64,000 bases of DNA from Terrirhizobium terrae. Lineage in GTDB: Bacteria > Pseudomonadota > Alphaproteobacteria > Rhizobiales > Rhizobiaceae. Below, piece after piece: positions 37,572 to 49,336 of the stretch. The translations under genes and the position numbers were made by a program. The notes under the pieces were generated by a model. The model saw only the letters and a program-made list of their open reading frames with translations, was not told the origin of the DNA and ran no database searches. Where the stretch lies: the NCBI RefSeq assembly GCF_030323265.1, contig NZ_CP104992.1, positions 1,587,501-1,651,500 on the forward strand, given 5' to 3'. Positions within the stretch are counted from its first letter, which is position 1. Each line of letters starts with the position of its first letter.

Positions 37572-40500
37572 ATGGTCGCTGTGGTATTGGACAAGGTTAG
37601 TGGGCAATCCACGACTGTCTCGAGTAACGATATTATCCTTTCCGATCCCAGCACCGTCAGGCTGCAGCTCTCTCCCAACGATATCGGTTCGATCGCGCGC
37701 TCCGGCAACGATCTCGTCATTGACGTTCGCAATGGCGCGGATGTCCGGATCGAAAATTTCTATGGCGGTGAAGGCGATCAGCGCAGCGACCTCATTCTTG
37801 AGGACACCGCCGGCAACGCCTGGCAGGGCGAATACACCGATGGCCTCGCCGATTTCCAGTTCGTCGATGCCGGCCCGGTCGACCAGCTTGCAGCCGCCGG
37901 GGGCGCGGCCGGCGCTGGTGCCGGCGGTTCGATCCTCGGCCTTGCCGCGGCACTCGGTCTTGGTGCTGCAGCGATCGGCATAGGCGCGAGCGGATCCAGC
38001 GGCGGTGGTGGATCGGACGACACGGATTCCGACGCTGACTCCGATGCCGATGCCGATGCCGATGCCGATGCTGATGCTGACGCCGATGCGGATGCAGATG
38101 CCGACGCCGATGCAGATGCGGACGCCGACTCGGATTCCGATTCCGATACGGAAGCGCCCGCGGCACCGAGCAATCTCTCCGTCAATGATGCCGGAACAGT
38201 TCTGACCGGACGCGGCGAACCTGGCGCCATCGTCACGGTCACCAATGCCGCCGGGGAGATCATCGGAAGCGGCACTGTCGGCCCCAACGGCTCCTTCAGC
38301 ATTGATCTAGACCCCGCCCAGACGGATGGCGGCGAGCTCGAAGTCGTGCTCGAAGACGCCTCCGGCAATGTTTCCGATCCTGGCGCGGTCGACGCACCGG
38401 ATCTTCTGGCACCGGATGCGCCGACCGATCTTGCAGTCGGTGATGGCGGCGTCGTTCTCACTGGCCGCGGCGAACCGGGAACGACGGTCACCGTCACCGA
38501 CGCCGATGGCGTCACGGTCGGCACCGGCACGGTCGCCGCGGACGGTACGTTCCAGATCGATCTGGATCCCGCGCAGAACAATGGCGGTGACCTTCAGGTC
38601 GTGCTCGAAGACGCGGCCGGCAATGTCTCCGAACCCGGTACGGTGGAGATCGGCGACGTCACGCCGCCGGCGCAGCCCACCAATCTCGGTGTCAACGATG
38701 ATGGAACCATTCTCACCGGCCGTGGAGAACCCGGCGCCACGGTGACCGTCACCAATGCGGCCGGTGCCGAGGTCGGCACCACAATCGTTGCAGATGACGG
38801 TACGTTCAGTGTCCCCCTCAGCCCCGCCCAGTTCGATGGCGGCGAACTTGAGGTCGTGTTGACCGACCCGGCAGGCAACGATTCCGCTCCCGGTTCTGTC
38901 CTGGCGCCCGATCCCGACGCCTTGCCGGCACCGACGGATCTCGCAATCAATGCCGGCGGTACCATCCTGACCGGCGACGGCGAGCCTGGTGCTCAGGTTC
39001 GGGTAACCAATGCCAACGGTGTCGTCGTCGGCACGGCAACGGTTGCGGGTGACGGCTCCTTCAGCGTTGTCCTCGCCCCCGCGCAGATCGATGGCGGGGA
39101 GCTTCGCGTTACGCAGGCCGATGCCAATGGCACGTCGCAGCCGGGCATCATCGATTCCCCTGATCTGATCGATCCGGCCGCCGCAACCAATCTCGGCGTC
39201 AATGATGAAGGCACGGTCCTGACCGGCCGTGGCGAGCCCGGCACGACGGTAACGGTGACCAATGCCGATGGAGACGAAGTCGGCACGGCAGTCGTGCGTC
39301 CGAACGGCTCGTTCTCGGTGACTTTAAGCCCAGCCCAGACGGATGGCGGCGACCTGCAGGTCGTGCTGGAAGACGCAGCCGGCAACACCTCGCCTCCGGC
39401 AACCACGCCGGCACCGGACCTTGCCGGCCCCGAAGCCCCGACAAACCTCGACATCAACGACGACGGCACGGTTCTGACCGGCCGCGGCGAACCCGGCACG
39501 ACGGTAACCGTGACCGATGCCGACGGCGTCGTCGTCGGAACCGCACTGGTCGGAGCGGGCGGCTCATTCTCGGTTACGCTCGACCCGGCCCAGACGGACG
39601 GCAGGGAACTCGATGTCGTGCTGGAAGATGCTGCCGGCAACGATTCCCCGCCGGTAACCGTCACCGCGCCGGATTTCGTCGCACCTGACGCTCCGACCGA
39701 GCTTGCCGTGGACGATGCTGGCGCGGTTCTCACCGGCCGCGGTGAAGTCGGTGCAACGGTGACGGTCCTTGATGCGGATGGCGTGACCATCGGTACCGGC
39801 ACCGTAGCCGCCGACGGCACCTTCTCTGTCGACCTCGATCCCACGCAGACGAATGGCGGCGAATTGCAGGTTGTGCTGGAAGATGCCGCCGGCAATATCT
39901 CGGCGCCGGGTACGATCGCCGTCGACGACATCACGCCGCCGGCCCCGCCCACCAACCTTCTGATCGATGATACCGGTGTCACCCTCACCGGCCGCGGCGA
40001 ACCCGGTACGACGGTAACCGTCACCAATGCCGCAGGCGAGGCGATCGGTCAGGATACAGTCGATCCCGACGGTACTTTCAGCGTCACTCTTGAGCCGGCT
40101 CAGCTTGATGGCGGCGAATTGGACGTGGTGTTGACGGATGCCGCCGGCAATGCCTCCACGCCCGGCAGCGTTCTGGCTCCTGATCCCGATGCACCTCCGG
40201 CTCCGACAGATCTCGAAGTCAATGCCGGTGGAACGATCTTGACCGGTACAGGCTTGGCCGGTGCCGAAGTCAGCGTGAAAAATGCCGCCGGCGCAATTGT
40301 CGGCACTGCGACTGTCGCCGGTGACGGCAGCTTCACGGTCACGCTTGCGCCCGCCCAGATCGATGGCGGCGAGTTGCAGGTGGTGCAGGAAAACGCGAAC
40401 GGCATCTCGCAGCCGGGCCTGGTCGACACGCCGGATCTCCTCATTCCGGACGCTGCGACAAACTTGGACGTCAATGATGCCGGGACGATCCTCACAGGTC

Positions 40501-43500
40501 TGGGCGAACCTGGCACGACCGTGACTGTCACCAATGCCGATGGCGATACCGTCGGAACCGGCACCGTCTCGCCCGGCGGCTCCTTCACCATCACGCTTGA
40601 TCCGGCCCAGATCGATGGTGGCGATCTGGACGTCGTTCTGTCTGACGGCACCAACGTGTCTCTGCCGGCGACGATCCCGTCACCGGACCTGACGCCGCCC
40701 GCCGCCATCACGGCACCCGTCGTCAGCCCTGACGGCACCGAGCTGACCGGCACGGGTGAGCCCGACGCCACCATCACGGTGCGTGATGCGAACGGCGTCG
40801 TCGTCGGCACCGCGACGGCTGCCGCCGACGGCAGTTTCAGTGTGACGCTCGACCCGGCTCAGGATAATGGTGGCCAGCTTCAGATCGTCCAGGCGGATAC
40901 GGCCGGCAATGTTTCGCCCCCGGTGACCGTCGATGCACCTGACCTGACCGCCCCGCCATCACCGGAAGATGTCCAGATCAACGCCACGGGTACGCTCATC
41001 ACCGGGCGCGGTGAGCCGGGTACGACGGTGACCATCACCAATGAGGCCGGCGACACCGTCGGGACCGGGGTGGTTGCGGCCGGCGGTACGTTCAGCATCG
41101 GCCTGACACCGGCGCAGACCGATGGCGGCGATCTCGATGTCGTCCTGTCGGATGCGGAGGGCAATGATTCACCCGCCGTCACCATTCCCTCTCCCGATTT
41201 CATCGCACCGGATGCGCCGACGGGGCTCGTGGTCGAAGCCGATGGCTCGGCGCTGACCGGCTCGGGCGAACCCGGCGCTACGGTTACCGTCACGGATGCA
41301 GAAGGTAATGTCGTGGGCACCGGCCAGGTCGGGCCGACCGGCGATTTCAGCATTCCTCTCGATCCTGCCCAGAACAATGGCGGCGAACTCGACGTCGTTC
41401 TCGCCGACGCGGCCGGAAACGCTTCGCCGCCCGCTGTCGTCGAAGCGCCCGACACGGTCGATCCGGCCCCGCCGACCGGCCTTGAAGTCAACCTCACCGG
41501 CACGGTTCTGACCGGCCTCGGAGAAGCGGGCACGACGGTTACCGTAACCAATGCCCTCGGTGTCCCCGTCGGCACCGGCACGGTCGCCGCCGATGGGACG
41601 TTCACCATCGGCCTCAGCCCGACCCAGGCCGACGGCGCCGAGCTCGACGTCACCTTGACCGATGGTGGCGGCAATATTTCCGACCCGGTCTCGGTCTTGA
41701 CGCCGGACCTGCTCGGCCCGGATACCCCGATAAATCTCGTGCTCGCAGCGGACGGTTTGCTGCTGACCGGTACGGGCGAACCGAATGCGACAGCCACCGT
41801 CACCAATGCGGCCGGTGACGTGGTCGGCGAGGGTACTGTCGATGGACTTGGAAATATCAGCATCGTCCTCGATCTCGCCTCAGATCGATGGTGGTGATCT
41901 GGAAGTCGTGCTTGAAGATCTCGCCGGCAATGAATCTCTGCCGGCCATTGTGCCCACGGTGGATCTCACGGACCCGGTCCTTGCCGATCTCGCCATCAAT
42001 GCCACCGGAACACTGCTCACCGGTACCGGAGAGCCCGATGCCACGGTGACAGTCACCAACGGGATCGATAGCTGGACGGCTATCGTGGCCGCCAACGGCA
42101 CCTTCGCCGTCACACTGACGCCGGCGCAGGCAACCGGTGCCGATCTCGAGGTGACCGCCACGGATGCAGCGGGCAACGAAACCGACATCGTCCTGGTGAC
42201 GACACCGGATCTCCTCGCCCCCGATGCCCCGACGGTAACGGGAGTCAATGTCGGACAAACGATCCTGACCGGCACGGGTGAAGTGGGTGCGACCATAACG
42301 GTCAGAGACGCCAACGGTCTCGTCATCGGTACGGGGATCGTCGCCGATGGCGGAACCTTCGCCGTCACCTTCACCTCTCCGCAGCTGGCGGGCGGTGACA
42401 TCACCATCGAGCAGACGGATGTCGCCGGCAACGTGTCCGACACTGCCGATTTCGAGCTGGATGACATCCTGCCCCCTGCAGCGCCCGTCGAACTTGCGGT
42501 TAACGCCACAGGCACGATCCTGACCGGCGAAGGCGAGCCGGGTACTGACGTTATCGTCACCAACCTTCTCGGAGATACGATCGGCATCGGCACGGTAGAA
42601 GCTGACGGTACGTTCGAGATCGGTCTCGATCCTGCTCAGCTTGATGGCGGACAGCTGTCGGTCACGCTGACGGATGCAGGCGACAACGTGTCCCCGCCGA
42701 GCGTGGTGCTCTCGCCTAATCCGGGAGCGCCGGATGCTCCGACAGACCTTCTCGTCAGCGCAGATGGCGACGAGTTGACGGGTACGGGCGAAGTTGGAGC
42801 GACAATTACCGTCAGAAATGCGGCGGGCACGGTCGTCGGTACGGTCGTAGTTGTCTCTGCGGACGGCTCGTTCACGGTTGACCTCAGCCCGGTCCAGATC
42901 GACGGCGGCAATCTGCGCGTCACGCAGACCGAACTTGGCCTCACATCGCAGCCCGGCCTCGCCGTTGCGCCGGACCTGATCGATCCGCTGGCGCCGACCG
43001 ATCTCGTGGTGGACGATACCGGAACTCTGCTCACCGGCAGGGGCGAGGCGGGCACATCGGTGACAGTGACCAATGCCGCCGGCATTGAGGTCGGCACGGC
43101 AACCGTCGGCCCGAACGGAACCTTCTCGGTGACGCTTGATCCGGCCCAGACGGACGGCGGCGATCTGGAGGTCGTGTTGTCGGATGGTTTCAATGAATCC
43201 TTGCCGGGCACCGTCGCCGCTCCCGATACGATCCCCCTGACGCACCGCTTGCCCTCGTGGTCAGCGCTGACGGCACGGAGCTTACCGGCACTGGCGAGAT
43301 CGGCACGACGGTTACCGTCACCGATGCCGATGGCTTCATCGTCGGCACCGGCACGGTCGGTGCGGGCGGAACCTTTGCCATCGACCTCGATCCGCCCCAG
43401 GCGGATGGCGCTTCGCTTTCCGTGGTGCTCGAAGACGCGGCGGGCAACGTGTCCCAGCCCGGCACGGCCACCACGACGGACGGTACCCCGCCGGATGCGC

Positions 43501-45814
43501 CGACCAATCTTGTTCTCACCGCTGGTGGTACGATCCTCACCGGTGCTGGCGAAATCGGAGCGACCGTTACGGTCACCAATGCGGCCGGTGATACGGTCGG
43601 CACCGGCACGGTCGGGGCAGGCGGAACCTTCTCGATCACCTTTGCCGAACCGCAGAACGACGGCGGCGACCTGTCGGTCGTTCTGTCGGATGCGGCGGGC
43701 AATGATTCTCTGCCCGGCACGGTCGGCACGGTGGACCTCACAGGCCCGACCCCGCCGACCGACCTTGAAGTCAATGCCTCCGGCACCCTGATCGGCGGCG
43801 GCGGCGAGCCCGGCGCCACGGTCACGGTCACCAATGCGGCCGGCGATGTCATCGGCACCGGCACGGTCGCGGCCGATGGCACGTTCGAGATCGGCCTTTC
43901 GCCGGCCCAGGTCGATGGCGGAGAACTCGATGTCGTGCTGACCGACGGTTCCGGCAACGATTCTCCCACCGCGACGGTGGATGCACCTGATCTGGTCGCT
44001 CCGCTTGCGCCGACCGACCTGCTGGTCAATGCGGCAGGTACCATCCTGACCGGCGAGGGGAGGCGGGAACCACCGTGCGCGTCACCACGGCAGCAGGCGC
44101 CGTGGTCGGCACGGGCTTGGTCGCCGGCGACGGCACCTTCTCCATCACGCTCACCTCGCCGCAGGTGACCGGCGCCGACCTGACCGTCGTGCTCCTGGAT
44201 GCCGGGGACAATATCTCTCCTCCGGGTCTTGCCGATACGCCGGACCTCGTCGATCCGCTGCCATTGACCGGTCTTGTGGTCAATGCATCGGGCACGGAAC
44301 TGACCGGTCTCGGTGAAGCCGGTGCCACTGTGACCGTCACAAACGCTGCGGGCGATCCCGTCGGCACCGGTATCGTAGCAGCCAACGGCACCTTCAGCAT
44401 CGGTCTTGCCCCGGCACAGGTCGACGGTGGTCTGCTCACCGCCGTTCAGGTCGATGCGGCAGGAAACGACTCGCCTCCGGCAACGGTGCTGGCGCCCGGC
44501 CTCGACTTCGCGCTGGCGGATGCGTCCGACACCGCGATCCTGGATGTCAACGTGACGCGTACAAACGAGCCGACGCCGTTCACGGATTCGGAATCGGTTC
44601 GGGCGCTCATCGGGCTGTCGATCGGCAACCTCGCCACCGTCAATCTCGGCGCCTCCACCAATCCGGTGGTCAACTTCACTCTTGCCGAAGATACAAACAC
44701 GGTAGCGCTGAACCTCGGGATCGGCGGTATTCTCAACGTCGGCCTGCTCAGCAACTACTCGGTCATCGTCGAGCGCTGGAACGGCACGACGTGGGTGCGC
44801 GAGGACTATGGCACCAACAATGTCGATGACGGCATCCTGCGGCTGAACCTGCTCGGCGCGCCGACGGGAACCGTGACGCTGACCGATCTCGATGCCGGCG
44901 AATATCGCGCCACCCTCGTTCCAAACCCGGGCATCACGCTCGGCATCGGCACCGTCCGGACGATTTCGGTGACTGCGACCGACCAGACCGAAATCGTCAA
45001 TGTCACGGTCGGCGAGACGGCGGCCGGCAACTTCATCGATACGGCGGCCTCGGGCCCGGGCGTCGATGACCTGCAGGTGGGCTCCGTCGTCCACGAGGGC
45101 ATCTCCTACGCGGTGGGAGCGGCCGGCGTGACGATCGTCGGCGATTTCGGCTCGCTCGTCATGCAGGCCGATGGCTCCTACGTCTACACGCCGGATACGG
45201 GCTCGGCGGCGGGTGGCACGGATGTCTTCACCGTCACCGTCTTCGATCCCGATACCGGCAATGCGCTGACGGCGGATCTGTCGATCGACGTCCAGGCCGA
45301 TGACGGTTCGCTGATGATGGCTTCCTCGGACGATGTCGTCAGCCTCGCCTTTGCCGATGACGGTGGGGGCGACGATGGCGGCGGAGCCGCGGCGGATGAC
45401 GACAATCGTCTTGCTCTGGCGGATGACCAGTCACCCGATGCCGATCCGGACGCCACCGACGCGACAGCCGACGGAACCGGAGCCGATGCCACCGGCGACG
45501 GTACCGATGCGGTCGTCGATCGGCCGGATGCCGTCGAGACCGCCTCCGCCGACGATGGCGGCAATCCGCTCATCGACGTCTCGATCGATGCCGGCGGCGA
45601 GGAGATCGACCTTACGGCGCTTGACGGCCTGTCCGACGATCCGGCCCTCACCGTCGATGCGGATGTCTCGCTCGATCAGGGCGTCAATGCGGATGTCGAT
45701 GTCCCGGCTGTGACCGAAACCGTCACCGAGGTCGTGGATGCGCCGCCGCTCGATCCGTTCGAGCCGCTCAACCAGGATGATGATCTGGCAAACCAGAGAC
45801 TTCCTGTCGTGTGA
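37572..45814 (+). CDS. giant BapA-like type I secreted adhesin with 25 Ig-like repeats, frameshifted
   Basis: If repaired this is about 2,750 aa. Residues about 1-120 form a BapA-prefix-like domain (VRLQLSPNDIGSIARSGNDL) with a glycine/alanine hydrophobic stretch. An Asp-Ala-Ser low-complexity spacer follows, then 25 tandem BIG_6-type Ig repeats of about 85 aa, and a C-terminal region with a beta-sandwich (SYVYTPDTGSAAGGTDVFTV) and an acidic tail. No RTX GGxGxD repeats were seen. Shifts: about 41880 (one extra base), 43233-43237 (C5 needs C6) and 44057-44060 (G4 needs G5). The start at 37572 has GGAGGAG seven bases upstream. It is a likely surface/biofilm adhesin. Confidence 0.88.
38030..38145 (+). 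repeat. GATGCC-type hexanucleotide repeat encoding Asp-Ala spacer
   Basis: Tandem GATGCC/GACGCT-like hexamers encode about 17 Asp-Ala pairs flanked by Asp-Ser pairs. Slippage in such a tract would change spacer length in six-base steps without breaking the frame. It separates the N-terminal retention domain from the Ig repeats. Confidence 0.85.
38165..44500 (+). repeat. 25 tandem Ig-like repeats, about 255 nt each
   Basis: Each unit carries the pattern VLTGxGEPGxxVTVTNAxG, then VGTGTVxxDGTF, then LDPAQxDGGELxVVLxDAAGN. Units differ at many positions, including synonymous ones, so the array is old and not freshly amplified. Such arrays act as stalks that project an adhesin from the surface. 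Confidence 0.9.
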
Positions 45815-45855
45815 AAGAAAAGACTGCCCGTCGTGTATTGAGGAGGGGATAAGGA

Positions 45856-48135
45856 ATGGATGAAGAAGGCACGAGGAACAGGCCTGACGACATCCGAAAG
45901 GGTGAAGGAGAGGAGCTGGCGCCGATGCGGAAAAAGGCGCCGCTCCCCGAAGGATCCCAATTCCCAGGAATGGATCGAGATCATGGGGCTCCTGGCACAG
46001 CACTATGGCATCGCCCACTCCAAATTCGCGACGAGCTATTTCTCGATCATGCAGGAGGCCATCCCGCCGGTGCAGCGCATCGGCAAGCTGGCCCGCCGTT
46101 TCGGCCTGGAGGTAAAGCCGGTCGAACCGGTGGCGAGCGGCATAACCGCTCGCCGTCTGCCCATGCTGGTCGAACTTTCCTATGGCGATATCGGCCTGGT
46201 GACGGAAATCAGCGGCGAAGAGGTCAAGATCATCTTCGCCGGAGACAATGGTCACTGGACCTGGATCCCGAGAGCTGAACTGGACGGCAATGTCGTCTAT
46301 CTCCTGATCGCCCGGGATGCCCGCACCCGGCCGGATGAGCGGATCGACGCCTATATCGCGCCCGACACCCACGGTTGGTTCCGCAAGATCGCCATGAGCG
46401 ACCTGCGCCCCTATGCCTACGTGCTCCTCGCCTCGCTCGTCGCCAATGCACTTTCCATAGCTGGCGTCATATTCTCCATGCAGGTCTATGACCGCGTCGT
46501 GCCCGCCAATTCCATGAGCACGCTCGTCGTCCTGTTCATCGGCGTCGGCGTGGCGATCGTTTTCGATTTCGTTATGAGAAAGGTCAGGACGGCGATCATC
46601 GACGTGGTCGGCAAGCGGGCGGATATCCGCGTGTCCGACGTGGTCTTCGGCCACGCGCTCCGGGTCAAGAATTCCCACCGCCCCAAGGCGACAGGCACCT
46701 TCATCGCGCAGTTGCGGGATCTCGAGCAGGTACGGGATCTCCTGACCTCCACCACCGTCTCGGCCATCGCCGATCTTCCGTTCTTCTTCCTCTTCCTCGG
46801 CCTCTTTGCATATATCGGCGGCTGGCTCGCGGTCATCCCGGCTGCAGCCCTGGTCTTGCTCGTGACACCTGGCCTTCTAGCGCAGAGCAAGCTGAAGCGC
46901 AGCGCCGGTCTCGCCATGCGGGAATCCTCCCTGCGCAACGCCATGCTGGTCGAGGCCGTCCAGGGCATCGAGGATATCAAGGCATTGCAGGCGGAAGGCG
47001 TCTTCCAGCAGAAGTGGAACACGTTCAATGCGGCGAGTGCCGATGCGCAGGTCCAGCTGCGCTCCATCACCAGCACGCTGACCGGCTGGGGCCACAGCAT
47101 CCAGACCAGCGTCTTCGCCGTCATCGTCTTCTGCGGCGCGCCGATCGTCATGGCCGGCGACATGACCACGGGGTCGCTCGTCGCCTGCTCCATCCTCGGC
47201 TCGCGCATGATGGCGCCGATGGCGCAGCTCACCCAGGTCTTGAGCCGCTACCAGCACGCCAAGATCGGCCTCCAGAGCCTCAACACGATCATGAAGATGC
47301 CGGTCGACCATCCACCGGCCGAAACGCGGCTTTCCGTCGGCTCGCTGCTTGGGGACTACCGTTTCCGCAGCGCCAAGTTCTATTATGGCGAACCGGTCGG
47401 GCGCCCAGCACTTTCCTTCCCGAATTCGGCATCAAGGCGGGCGAGACCGTCGCCCTGCTCGGCAAGAACGGCGCCGGCAAGTCGACGCTTCTTCAGGCCC
47501 TGTCCGGCCAGATCGAACCGGTCTCGGGCGAGGCGCTGCTCGACAATCTCGCGATCGATCACATCGACCCGTCCGACCTGCGCCGCGAGGTGGCGCTGCT
47601 CACCCAGAACTCGCGCCTCTTCCACGGCACCATCCGCGAAAACATCCTGCTCGGCGCCCAGAACGCCTCGCAGCACGCTTTGCTCGATGCCCTGCAGATG
47701 ACAGGTGCCGATGACTTCATCCGTCTCCTGCCGAAGGGCGTCGATCACCTGATCGACGAGGGCGGCCGCGGGCTTTCGGGTGGTCAGCAGCAGGCGCTTC
47801 TCCTGTCGCGCACCCTGATCCGCAATCCCTCCGTCGTACTGCTCGATGAACCGACGGCGTCGATGGACGAGGGCAGCGAGCGGCTGTTCATCCGGCGGTT
47901 CTCGGCCTGGAGCAAGAACAAGACGGTGATCATCGCCACGCACCGCATGCGGGTGCTCGATCTCGTCGAGCGTGTCGTCGCACTCGATAACGGCCGCGTC
48001 GTGCTCGATGCTCCCAAGGAAGAGGCCCTGCGTGTCCTCAAGGGCGAAACGCGCGATGACAATGCGGGCGCTGCCTCGGCCAACAAAGCCCGCCGCCCGT
48101 CCCATCTCAAGTCCGTTCCGCGGAAGGAGGGCTAA
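45856..48135 (+). CDS. type I secretion ABC exporter (LapB/HlyB-like), frameshifted
   Basis: This protein is about 760 aa if repaired. It has an N-terminal peptidase-like domain without the catalytic Cys (LVELSYGDIGLVTEISGEEV), an ABC transmembrane domain (SIAGVIFSMQVYDRVVPANS) and an ATPase with Walker A GKNGAGKST, signature LSGGQQQ and Walker B VVLLDEPTASMD. The shift near 47410-47430 needs one base. The ATG at 45856 is nine bases after AGGAGG, but its frame must change near 45960 to meet EWIEIMGLLAQHYGI; a start in the second frame at 45860 is the alternative. It exports the adhesin together with the TolC and HlyD proteins. Confidence 0.85.
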
Positions 48136-48138
48136 GCC

Positions 48139-49335
48139 ATGGCCATGAGCTTTTCCCGTGCGATTGCCGACAGCTGGCAATATGGCGGCGAAGACGAGGT
48201 ACGCCTCTCCCGCGCCACCACGGTGGTGAAAATCTTCATCCTGCTGATCGTGATCGCTCTCGTCTGGGCTTATTTCGCCATCCTCGACGAGGTTTCGACC
48301 GGTGACGGCAAGGTGGTGCCGATCAGCCGCGAACAGGTCATCCAGTCGCTCGAAGGCGGCATCGTCTCCAAGCTGATGGTCCAGGAGAACCAGGTGGTCG
48401 AGCGCGGCCAGCTGATCGCCCAGCTCGACCCGACGATCACCGAATCCGATGTCGGCGAATCCACCGCCAAATACCGGGCAGCGCTCGCAAGTGCTGCGCG
48501 TCTGACCTCCGAAGTGAACCAGACCCCGCTGTCCTTCCCGGATGAACTCAATGCCTTCCCAGACCTGATCACGACGGAAACCAAGCTCTATGAGGCTCGC
48601 CAGCGCAATCTCAACGAAACCCTGCAATGGATCGAGCAGTCCCTGACGCTCGTCCGCCAGGAACTCGGCGTCAGCGAGGGCCTGAACTCCATGGGCGCGG
48701 CGAGCAGTGTCGAGATCATCCGGCTGAAGCGGGAAGAGGTGGAACTGGAACTGAAGAAGGTCGAGACCAGCACGCAATATGTGGTCGAGGCGCGCGAGGA
48801 ACTGGCCAAGGCCAATGCCGAGGTCACATCGCTTCTCTCCGTCATCAAGGGTCGGTCGGACAGTCTTTCCCGCCTGACGCTTCGCTCTCCCGTGCGCGGT
48901 ATCGTCAAGAATATCGAGGTCTCCACCATCGGCGGCGTCGTACCGCCCAATGGCAAGCTGATGGACATCATCCCGCTCGGCGACCAGCTGATGATCGAGG
49001 CCCGCATCCTGCCGCGCGACATCGCCTTCATCCACCCGGACCAGCGCGCGACGGTGAAGATCACTGCCTATGATTATGCGATCTATGGCGGGCTGGACGG
49101 CAAGGTCGTCACCATCTCGCCGGATACGATCCAGGACGAGGTAGACCCTGAGATCTACTACTACCGGGTCTTCGTGAAGACGGAAAAGGACGCCCTGAGC
49201 AACGATGCCGGCAAGGAATTTCCGATCTCGCCAGGCATGGTCGCGACGGTCGACATCCATACCGGCCAGAAGAGCGTGCTCGACTATCTGATCAAGCCGT
49301 TCAACAAGGCCCGCGAGGCGATGAGGGAGCGCTAG
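48139..49335 (+). CDS. HlyD-family membrane fusion protein (LapC-like)
   Basis: This 398-aa protein has one N-terminal membrane segment (about residues 30-48), then the barrel-sandwich hybrid split around a coiled coil: ISREQVIQSLEGGIVSKLMV at one side and RLTLRSPVRGIVKNIEV at the other. The end carries the family segment EFPISPGMVATVDIHTG. It bridges the inner-membrane ABC exporter, which ends 3 nt upstream, and the TolC channel. The gene is intact. Confidence 0.93.
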   Translation: MAMSFSRAIADSWQYGGEDEVRLSRATTVVKIFILLIVIALVWAYFAILDEVSTGDGKVVPISREQVIQSLEGGIVSKLMVQENQVVERGQLIAQLDPTITESDVGESTAKYRAALASAARLTSEVNQTPLSFPDELNAFPDLITTETKLYEARQRNLNETLQWIEQSLTLVRQELGVSEGLNSMGAASSVEIIRLKREEVELELKKVETSTQYVVEAREELAKANAEVTSLLSVIKGRSDSLSRLTLRSPVRGIVKNIEVSTIGGVVPPNGKLMDIIPLGDQLMIEARILPRDIAFIHPDQRATVKITAYDYAIYGGLDGKVVTISPDTIQDEVDPEIYYYRVFVKTEKDALSNDAGKEFPISPGMVATVDIHTGQKSVLDYLIKPFNKAREAMRER

Positions 49336-49336
49336 A

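Noticed and set aside
37572..45814. RTX calcium-binding repeats expected in a type I secreted protein
   Set aside because: No GGxGxDxxx tandem array is visible; the repeats are Ig-like.
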